DNA from: Oscillatoria sp. HE19RPO
GTDB lineage: Bacteria; Cyanobacteriota; Cyanobacteriia; Cyanobacteriales; Laspinemataceae
Reading direction: 5' to 3'
Assembly (NCBI RefSeq): GCF_024220515.1
Contig: NZ_JAMXOT010000316.1
Span: forward strand, 1-41,089
Length of the DNA stretch: 41,089 nucleotides
The notes below the pieces were generated by a model. The model did no database searches, was not told the DNA's origin, and was given only the letters and a program-made list of their open reading frames with translations. A program made the position numbers and the translations under genes. This document shows, piece by piece, positions 8,755 through 16,400 of the stretch. How positions within the stretch are numbered: position 1 is the stretch's first letter; every line of letters starts with the position of its first letter.

Positions 8755-9078
8755 ATGGATAAAACACCCTATCCCCCCGACCTAGCTCAGGCATGGTCGC
8801 GCCTGTTTGGATATGCTTGGCTTCCCGAGAACCGGGACTTTCTCCAAGGACTCCGGAAAGATCCCAAAGTCACCATCACCGATGTTGTTAATTCTGGTAC
8901 CCCGGAAAAGATTCAAGGCCCCTGTGCGACGATTTTAGAATATGTTAATAGCGACAACTGCGAGTATGGTTACATCGCCATTCCGACCCTCCCAGATGGG
9001 CTAAAAGAATTAAGCGAAGAACAGCTTTATTTTTATGCCAATCAAAGTCAACTGTACGGAATTATGAGGCAAACTTGA
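8755..9078 (+). CDS. Putative TOMM/RiPP precursor, NHLP-like leader (paralogue 1)
   Basis: A 107-aa protein. Residues around 14-45 (WSRLFGYAW..NRDFLQGLRKDP) follow the AW-x-D-x-F-x-L-x-DP pattern of nitrile-hydratase-related leader peptides. LSEEQLYFYANQ near the end mirrors the leader end that precedes the core in that family. The tail is LYGIMRQT, with Thr as last residue. It is paralogous along its length to the next gene, sits behind a good promoter and precedes a TOMM cyclodehydratase. From memory, tandem TOMM precursors of about 110 aa are known in Burkholderia (BMA_0021/BMA_0022), and this pair resembles them. The residues modified, if any, are unknown. It has only two Cys, both internal. 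Confidence 0.7.
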   Translation: MDKTPYPPDLAQAWSRLFGYAWLPENRDFLQGLRKDPKVTITDVVNSGTPEKIQGPCATILEYVNSDNCEYGYIAIPTLPDGLKELSEEQLYFYANQSQLYGIMRQT

Positions 9079-9167
9079 CCTCAATAAACCGGACTAGAAC
9101 CTGCTCCCAGGAATTAGACAAAGAACGAAGATAATTTTATATCAGATAACAACAAGAGGTGATGGGG

Positions 9168-9500
9168 ATGACCAATCAATCTGCTCCTCCAGAAGAATTG
9201 CAACAGTCTTGGGCGCGGGTTTTTGCCTATGCCTGGAGTCAGGAAGATCGAGTGTTTTTGCGCCGTCTGAATAAAGATCCGAGACAGACTATTTCTCAAG
9301 TTGTATCCACAAAGCAACCGGAACATCTAGTAAAATATTGTCAGACCATCCTAAACTATGTAGATGATCCGGATTCGGAAGAAGGGTTTTTAGCACTGCC
9401 TCCTTTGCCCCCTAGTTTCTGCCGAGAAATTTTAACGGAGGAACAGCTTTATACCTATGCCAATCAAGATGGATTGTATGGAATTCTGAGAGTTTGTTAA
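9168..9500 (+). CDS. Putative TOMM/RiPP precursor, NHLP-like leader (paralogue 2)
   Basis: A 110-aa paralogue of the preceding gene: WARVFAYAW..DRVFLRRLNKDPRQTIS aligns with its leader, and LTEEQLYTYANQDGLYGILRVC aligns with its end. The C-terminal residue is Cys, an obvious candidate for azoline formation or another modification. I place the start at ATG 9168, with AAGAGG eight bases upstream; GTG 9159 and ATG 9162 are possible but poorly spaced. It follows paralogue 1 by 89 bases and is separated from the cyclodehydratase by a long inverted repeat. The alternative is a nitrile-hydratase-like regulatory protein with no peptide product, but the context argues against it. Confidence 0.7.
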   Translation: MTNQSAPPEELQQSWARVFAYAWSQEDRVFLRRLNKDPRQTISQVVSTKQPEHLVKYCQTILNYVDDPDSEEGFLALPPLPPSFCREILTEEQLYTYANQDGLYGILRVC

Positions 9501-9573
9501 ACCGGAAAAAGTTAGGAGGCATCAGATAAAAAGCATCGGGTTATCCGAGAGTTACCCATCTGACGTTCCCTAA

Positions 9574-9681
9574 CTATAGTGAGTCTAAATCAGTTGAACA
9601 AACCGGGTAGGGTTGTCAAAGCTCCATCCGGTCAGGGCATTAAATGAACTGCCGCGTTTACAGGATTTAGACTCGCTATAG
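9574..9681. repeat. 18-bp inverted repeat flanking a 72-base insert, between precursor and cyclodehydratase
   Basis: CTATAGTGAGTCTAAATC at 9574-9591 and GATTTAGACTCGCTATAG at 9664-9681 are complementary at 17 of 18 positions; the exception is a G-U pair in RNA. The enclosed 72 bases have no ORF. It could be a small MITE, or an RNA hairpin that lowers transcription or stability between the precursor genes and the enzyme gene. Confidence 0.8.
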
Positions 9682-9705
9682 AAACAATTAACCGTTCAAG
9701 AAAAG

Positions 9706-10917
9706 ATGCTAAAAAAGCCGAGGTTTAAGCCGCAGTTTCGGTGTGAGGCGATCGCCTCAGAAGGGGTGTTTTTATTGTCAGAAACAGATCGCTTCCTGCT
9801 GCGGGGGAGGCCCTATACTCTACTCGCACCATTCCTGAGCGGCCATTATACCCTAGAGGAAATTATCGATCGCCTCCAAGAGCAACTCTCCGGATTTGAA
9901 GTGTACGCCCTGATCGATCGCCTGTGGGAAAAAGGATACATTATAGAAGCAACCGACGCAATTCCCGAGGAACCGGCGGCATTTTGGCAGATGCTGGGCA
10001 TTGACCCCGCCATCGCCACCCAACGGTTACAGGAAATCACCCTAACCGTTGTGAGCTATGGCAACATAGAACCTCATCCCCTAACCACCCTGCTGGATTC
10101 ATTCGGAATCAATCGGGGGGAGGCGGGTAATTTAGCCGTTGTCCTCACCGATGACTATCTCCAAACTGGACTAGATTCCTTCAATCGCGACGCCTTAACT
10201 CGCGATCGCCCCTGGATGTTAGTCAAACCCATAGGGGTCGAACTGTGGATCGGCCCGATTTTTATCCCAGGCAAAACCGGATGCTGGGAATGTCTCGCCC
10301 ACCGCCTGCGGGGACATCGCCCCATAGAATCCTATCTCCAGCAACGAAACCAGACCGAGGATTGCCTAAACACTGCCAAAGCAGCATTACCCTCCACCGT
10401 CCAAACCGCTTTGGGGATTGCGGCCACCGAAATTGCGAAATGGGCAGTCGCTCCGGAAAAACCCCGCCTCATCGGTCAAATCCTCACATTCAATATTCTC
10501 ACCCTAGAACAACAGGTTCACCCACTGGTCCAGCGTCCTCAATGTCCAGTCTGTGGCACTCCCGAACCCATTAACCCGCCTCACTTGGACCTGAAGGCCC
10601 TGCAACCCCGCCCCAAAATATTTACTCAGGATGGGGGACATCGCAGCGTTTCCCCCGCACAAACTTATCAAACCTTGGCGCATCACATTAGTCCCCTGAC
10701 TGGAATCATCGGAACTCTACAGCGAACCTCCACCTGGGAAAGTGCAGCGGAATTGACCCCTTCCTATCGCGCTCCCTATCAGTCTCGCCGGAACTTTGGG
10801 GATTTAGAAACCCTCCTGCAAGGGTTGCGAACCGAGGCGTATGGAAAAGGGAGACAAGATATTCAGGCCAAAGTCAGCGCCTTGTGCGAAGCGATCGAGC
10901 GCTATTCCGGCCAATAG
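9706..10917 (+). CDS. N-terminal half of TOMM cyclodehydratase: RRE, E1-like domain, start of YcaO
   Basis: Residues 1-85 look like a RiPP recognition element, a winged helix that binds the leader peptide (SETDRFLLRGRPYTLLAPFLSG..LEEIIDRL..YALIDRLWEKGYI). Residues about 100-300 form the E1/ThiF-like cyclodehydratase domain, with the zinc tetrad CWEC (in GKTGCWECLAHRLRGHRP) and CPVC. The YcaO domain starts near residue 329 (ISPLTGII) and reaches SALCEAIERYSG, which carries the Mg/ATP-binding S-x3-E-x3-R type motif, before the TAG. If translated alone, the leader-binding part could be functional but the ATP-using part would be incomplete. Confidence 0.75.
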   Translation: MLKKPRFKPQFRCEAIASEGVFLLSETDRFLLRGRPYTLLAPFLSGHYTLEEIIDRLQEQLSGFEVYALIDRLWEKGYIIEATDAIPEEPAAFWQMLGIDPAIATQRLQEITLTVVSYGNIEPHPLTTLLDSFGINRGEAGNLAVVLTDDYLQTGLDSFNRDALTRDRPWMLVKPIGVELWIGPIFIPGKTGCWECLAHRLRGHRPIESYLQQRNQTEDCLNTAKAALPSTVQTALGIAATEIAKWAVAPEKPRLIGQILTFNILTLEQQVHPLVQRPQCPVCGTPEPINPPHLDLKALQPRPKIFTQDGGHRSVSPAQTYQTLAHHISPLTGIIGTLQRTSTWESAAELTPSYRAPYQSRRNFGDLETLLQGLRTEAYGKGRQDIQAKVSALCEAIERYSGQ

Positions 10918-10986
10918 CAAGGAGACGAACCGCGCATTCAAAGCTCATTTGAAACCCTAGAACAGGGGATTCATCCCAACGCCTGT

Positions 10987-11970
10987 ATGCTATTTAGCGA
11001 TCGCCAATTTGAGAACCGCGCCCAACTCAATGCTCACATCAAGGGCGATCTCCTCAGCTTTGATTGGATTCCTGAACCCTTCAATCAACAGACTGAAATC
11101 GACTGGACTCCCGCTTGGTCCTTAACCCATCACCAGGTTAAATATCTCCCCACCGCTTATTGTTACGTCGGTTATTCTGGAACATATCCCGTGAGATTTA
11201 CCCAGGCCGATACCAATGGATGCGCTGCCGGAAATAACCTGGAAGAAGCTATCCTCCAAGGATTTTTTGAGCTAGTAGAACGAGATAGCATTGCCCTGTG
11301 GTGGTACAATCGCCTCAGCAAACCCACCATAGACCTGACCAGTTTTGACGAACCCTATTTCCAGCAGATTACAGCCTATTATCACAGCATCGATCGCGAC
11401 CTGTGGGTACTGGATTTGACCGCAGATTTGACCATCCCCACCTTTGCGGCCATTTCCCGACGCAGGCAGAAACCGGAAAATATTATCCTGGGATTTGGCA
11501 CTCACTTTGAACCCCGAATTGGAATTTTGCGAGCGTTAACCGAACTCAACCAGTCCTTACCGGCAGCCTTTTATGGCATCCAGGATGCCACCACCGCCTA
11601 CCGCGATCGCGATCGCGAAGGCATCGACTGGTGGCATCATGCCGCGATCTCCAACCACCCTTATCTGATCCCAGACTGCCACCAACCGCCCAAGACTTGC
11701 GCCGACTATCCCGGCAGTTGGAGTAACGACCTGCTGACCGACATTTTTACCTGCGTAAAACTCGTTCAAGACAAAGGTATGGAAACCCTCGTCGTCAACC
11801 AAACCCGACCCGACCTCAACTTATCCGTCGTTAAAGTCGTCGTCCCGGGTTTGCGCCATTTCTGGCCGAGATTTGCCCCGGGTCGCCTGTATGACGTCCC
11901 GTGTCATCAGGGATGGTTAAAGGAACCCCTCACCGAGGCCGACTTAAACCCTCTGCCTGCTTTTTTCTAA
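10987..11970 (+). CDS. C-terminal half of TOMM cyclodehydratase: YcaO domain
   Basis: This half contains the second conserved YcaO block DTNGCAAGNNLEEAILQGFFELVERD, in which the Glu residues bind ATP-Mg, and ends in NPLPAFF, the proline-rich C-terminus seen in azoline-forming YcaO enzymes. YcaO enzymes activate the peptide amide with ATP during cyclisation. It lacks the SxxxExxER element, which lies before the upstream TAG. No Shine-Dalgarno precedes the ATG, so independent translation is doubtful; coupling from the upstream frame would require reinitiation over 69 bases. Confidence 0.7.
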   Translation: MLFSDRQFENRAQLNAHIKGDLLSFDWIPEPFNQQTEIDWTPAWSLTHHQVKYLPTAYCYVGYSGTYPVRFTQADTNGCAAGNNLEEAILQGFFELVERDSIALWWYNRLSKPTIDLTSFDEPYFQQITAYYHSIDRDLWVLDLTADLTIPTFAAISRRRQKPENIILGFGTHFEPRIGILRALTELNQSLPAAFYGIQDATTAYRDRDREGIDWWHHAAISNHPYLIPDCHQPPKTCADYPGSWSNDLLTDIFTCVKLVQDKGMETLVVNQTRPDLNLSVVKVVVPGLRHFWPRFAPGRLYDVPCHQGWLKEPLTEADLNPLPAFF

Positions 11971-12030
11971 GTCATAATTTATGAACTCTCAACTAGAAAG
12001 CGGGTTTCTAAATCAAAATTGCCGTGAGAA

Positions 12031-12081
12031 GTAGGGTGGGCAATGCCCACCGAACAGAAAGGTGGGCATTGCCCACCCTAC
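12031..12081. repeat. Perfect 21-bp inverted repeat (hairpin) between YcaO and amidohydrolase
   Basis: The arms 12031-12051 and 12061-12081 are perfectly complementary around a 9-base loop, and each arm contains the smaller palindrome GGGCAATGCCC. There is no U-run, so it is either a dispersed cyanobacterial palindromic element or a stabilising or partial-terminator hairpin. Confidence 0.85.
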
Positions 12082-12120
12082 TCCTCAGTCATAATTTACT
12101 CTTAAACAGAGGAAGCTCTA

Positions 12121-13203
12121 ATGTTTGAATCCTATCGAATTATTGATGCAGATTGCCATATCTTCGAGCCCATTGAAATGTGGGAACAGTACCTAGAACC
12201 TGCATTTAAACACCTTGCGCCTTCCCCTCAAATGGAAATTAACCAGGAGAAAATTTACCTAAAAATCTCCCCAGAACTTCAGCGGGAAGGATTCAAAGCA
12301 ACCCTGCGGGATTACAACAGCTATGGCATCGATCGCTACGACAGCGCCTCTCACGTTCAGGCAGTGAAAACCATGGGAGTTGACCGATGCTTTTTGTATC
12401 CAACCATGGGACTTTGGGTCTTTGCCATCGATACAATGGACCCGCTACTTGCCAGTGCCCTGACCCGGGCCTATAATAATTGGCTGCGAGACTTTTGTAG
12501 CTATGACCCCCACATTTTAAACGGGGTAGGAGCCATCAATCTGCACCATCCCGAGGACATGGTACCGGAATTGCATCGGATTGCTGAATTTGGCTGGAAA
12601 GCGGTTTTTTTGCGCCCCAACCCCGTCAAGGGACGATTGCTTTCCGATCCAGCCTATGAAACCTTTTGGACTGCCTGCGAAGAATTAGACATTGCTGTGG
12701 GTATTCATGAAGGGACTCATTCCCGGTTACCGACCACGGGGATGGACCGCTTTCACACCCGCTTTGCCCTCCATGCCTGTTCTCATCCGATGGAACAAAT
12801 GATGGGGCTGTTGGCCCTGATTGAAGGGGGTGTATTGGAACGGCATCCCGCCCTGCGAATTGCTTTTCTGGAATCGGGTTGCGGTTGGTTGCCCTACTGG
12901 TTGTGGCGACTGGATGAGGAGTATGAACTGTTTCGCTGGGAAGTGAAGGAGACTGTCAAGATTAAGCCCTCGGAGTATTTTCGCCGCCAGTGCTTTATTT
13001 CCGTTGAACCCAGCGAGCCTTATTTAGATCGGATGATAGAGTACATCAGTACGGATAATTTGCTGTTTAGTTCTGATTTTCCCCATATTGACCATCGACC
13101 CGAGGCGATCGCGGATTGGATTGCCTTGGGCGATCGCCTTGGCGAAACCACCCTCCAAAAAATATTTTGGGATAACCCCAGTCGTTTTTACGGACTCCTC
13201 TGA
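12121..13203 (+). CDS. Amidohydrolase family protein (amidohydrolase-2, ACMSD-like)
   Basis: A 360-aa metal-dependent TIM-barrel hydrolase or decarboxylase. The N-terminal metal motif is IIDADCHIFEP (Asp11, His13), a second ligand region is VGIHEGTH and the C-terminal catalytic Asp is in LLFSSDFPHID. These fit the amidohydrolase-2 group, whose members hydrolyse amides or decarboxylate aromatic acids. GAGGAAG lies five bases upstream of the ATG. It follows the TOMM enzyme on the same strand with 150 bases between, so it may act on the same product, for example as a tailoring hydrolase, but it could be unrelated. It looks intact. Confidence 0.85.
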   Translation: MFESYRIIDADCHIFEPIEMWEQYLEPAFKHLAPSPQMEINQEKIYLKISPELQREGFKATLRDYNSYGIDRYDSASHVQAVKTMGVDRCFLYPTMGLWVFAIDTMDPLLASALTRAYNNWLRDFCSYDPHILNGVGAINLHHPEDMVPELHRIAEFGWKAVFLRPNPVKGRLLSDPAYETFWTACEELDIAVGIHEGTHSRLPTTGMDRFHTRFALHACSHPMEQMMGLLALIEGGVLERHPALRIAFLESGCGWLPYWLWRLDEEYELFRWEVKETVKIKPSEYFRRQCFISVEPSEPYLDRMIEYISTDNLLFSSDFPHIDHRPEAIADWIALGDRLGETTLQKIFWDNPSRFYGLL

Positions 13204-13400
13204 AATTTTGACTCACCAAACCGTTTTTATTTATAGCCTTGGACGGAAAAAAGTCTCTACAGGTTTTGTCAGAATGATTCGGAATCACTCTATACTGATA
13301 ATAAGGCAGGAGGTAATCTTACGCCGAGACTAACCCGGGAGACGGATTGAGTCGTTCCTCCCGGATTAAATAGCCGCGAACTGGATTAAAAAAAACAATT

Positions 13401-16400
13401 ATGGTAACAATTTTAGACTACAAAATTACGGAACAACTGCATGAAAGTAGCAATTCCCTGACCTATCGGGCAGTTAGGTCAGGAGATCGGCAATCCGTTA
13501 TTATCAAACTCCTCAAACAAGCCTATCCACCGCCGGAGAGAATAGCCCGGTTTAAACGGGAGTATGAACTCACGCGGGGGCTGAATTTGCCCGGAGTGAT
13601 CGAGGTGTATCGGTTTATCACTTATGGAGATCGCGTGGCGATCGTTCTCGAAGATTTTGGGGCCGAGTCTCTCGCCCAGTTGCTACATAAGCAGCGTTTT
13701 TCTCTCGGAGAAATTTTTCCCGTAGCTATTCAAATTATTGAGATTTTGGGTGAAATTCATCACCGGCATATTATTCACAAAGATATTAATCCTTCCAACA
13801 TCGTTTTTAATCCCCAAACTGGGCAAGTAAAACTGATTGACTTTGGCATTTCTACCCTACTTTCTAAAGAAAATCCCAGCCTCAGTCACCCCAATGTCCT
13901 AGAAGGAACCCTCGCCTATATTTCACCGGAACAAACCGGACGGATGAACCGGACCACCGACTATCGTACAGATTTTTATTCCCTCGGGGTCACCTTGTAT
14001 CAAATCCTCACCGGACAGCTGCCCTTCAATAATACCGAACCGATTGATTTGGTGCATTCCCATCTCGCCAAACAACCCACCCCACCGCAAACCCTTAACC
14101 CTGAAATTCCCGAAACTCTCGGCAACATCGTCCTCAAATTGATGTCCAAAAATGCCGAGGACCGTTACCAATCGGCTTGGGGACTTAAAGCGGATTTAGA
14201 AACCTGCTATGCTCAATGGCAAACTAGCGGAACTATCCAGCCCTTCCCCCTAGGGAGCCAGGATATTTCCGATCGCTTGCAAATCCCGCAAAAACTCTAC
14301 GGCAGAGCAGGAGAAGTCGCCAACCTCCTGGCTGCATTTGAGCGCATTATTACCCCCAACGAACAGCAAGCGCTTACCACCGAACTCACCTTAGTTTCCG
14401 GCTATTCGGGCATCGGAAAAACAGCTTTAGTCCAAGAAATTTATAAACCCATTACCCGGTCCCACGGCTATTTTATCGCCGGAAAATTTGACCAATTCCA
14501 ACGCAATATTCCCTACGCTTCCCTAATTCAAGCCTTTCGGTCCTTAATCAAACAACTGCTGACCGAAAGTGAATCGGAGATTATCCAATGGCGGGAAAAA
14601 TTGCAAACGGCTTTGGGTGCTAATGGACAAGTCATCAGTGAAGTTATCCCGGAAATTGAAACCATTATTGGTTCCCAAACCCCGGTCCCCGAACTGACCC
14701 CAACCGAAGCTCAAAACCGCTTTAATTTCGTTTTCCAAAATTTTATCACCGTCTTTACCCAACCCGAACATCCCCTGGCCATTTTCTTAGATGATTTGCA
14801 ATGGGCGGATAGTGCATCCCTAAAATTGCTGCAACGGGTGATGACTGCGCCAGAAAGTCAATACTTATTTGTCATTGGGGCTTATCGGGATAACGAAGTG
14901 AGTGCGGCCCATCCCCTGATGCTAACCCTAGAAGAAATTAAAAAAGAAAGAGCTAATATTAGCGAAATTTCCCTCAAACCCCTAGCACTGGCTGACGTTA
15001 CTCAGTTAATCGCAGATACCCTGCATCAGACACCGAACCAGGTGCAACCCTTGGGTGAATTAATCCAGGCTAAGACGGGGGGTAATCCCTTCTTTATTAC
15101 CGAATTTCTCAAAGGTTTATATAGCGAAGGATTACTGATATTTGATGCTAAAAATGGGGAATGGCAATGGGATATTCAACGCATTCAAGCCCAACCGATT
15201 GCCGATAATGTTGTGGATTTGATGGCAGCAAAACTCAATAAACTGTCCCCCGAAACGCAAACGGCCTTACGATTAGCGGCTTGTATTGGCAATGAATTTG
15301 ATTTAAGGACATTAGGGTTGGTGGCAGCCCGCTCAAACCGAGAAACGGCGCGGGCCTTAAATGCCGCAATGGACGAGGGATTTATTCTTCCCCTGAGTGA
15401 AAATTACAACTTAATTGAAACCGATGTAGCAGGGGTCCCAGAGCGCTTAAATATTGACTATAAATTTGCTCACGATCGCATCCAACAAGCCGCCTATTCC
15501 TTAATTCCAGACACCGAAAAACCCTCGGTTCATTGGCAAATTGGACAATTGCTGTTGCAAAATACTCCGGTGGAAGACCGGGAAGTCAAAATATTTGCCC
15601 TCGTCAATCAACTCAACCAAGGTCGCGATCGCATTACTGAACCCGCCCAAGCTGAAGAACTCGCCCACCTCAACCTCAAAGCCGGTAAAAAAGCCAAAGC
15701 CTCTGCTGCCTATCAAACCGCCTTCAACTACTTGGTTTTAGGCTTAAATCTGTTAACCGAAAATTGTTGGCAATCTCAATATGAATTAACCTTATCCCTC
15801 TATCAAGAAGCCACAGAATCCGCCTATCTCAGCGATGATTTCCAGCGCATGGAAGACTTCGCAAATCATGTCAAAAATCAGGCTCATAGCGTCCTGGATA
15901 AGGTCAAAGTCTATCGAGCATTGGTTCTCGGATATGCCAACCAGCAACTCCTTCCCGAAGCGATTAGAAATGGGTTGGAAAGTTTACAAGAATTAGGAAT
16001 TTCCCTGGCGGAACAGCCCACTCCAGCCGATATCGGCCAAGAGTTAGGCGTAACCCAAACCGCCTGGGAAGGACAGCAAATTGAGGCGTTAATCGACCTC
16101 CCGGAGATGACCGATCCCGAAAAGCAAGCCGCTATGGATTTGCTATTTGATGTCATTCATCCGGCTTATGATAGCAACCCGGCTTTGTTCACCCTCTGCG
16201 CCTTAAAAATGGTGCAACTCTCCCTTCAATATGGGAATACGCCCCTCTCCGCCCAGGGATATGCTTCTTACGGAATCGTCTTGTGCGGGGTGGTTTTCGA
16301 TATTGATTCCGGCTATCAATTTGCCAAACTTGCCTTAAAACTGCTGGAGCGGTTTGAAGTCAAAAAAATCAAATCAGCAGTGTTCTTTTTGGTTTTTTAT

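Larger units (their letters stand above)
9706..11970 (+). pseudogene. Fused TOMM cyclodehydratase (RRE + E1-like + YcaO) with one in-frame TAG
   Basis: Two open frames, 9706-10917 and 10987-11970, lie in the same reading frame and are separated by a single TAG at 10915-10917. Read through, they give one protein of about 754 residues, the normal size of the SagC-SagD-type fused enzymes that make thiazoline/oxazoline rings in TOMM and cyanobactin pathways. The stop falls between ERYSGQ and QGDEPRI, inside a block that is continuous in YcaO proteins. The codons after the stop (QGDEPRI...HPNACMLFSDRQ) are still well conserved, so the mutation is recent, a sequencing error, or read through. The first usable start after the stop is ATG 10987, which has no ribosome binding site and would leave out conserved residues. 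Confidence 0.7.
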
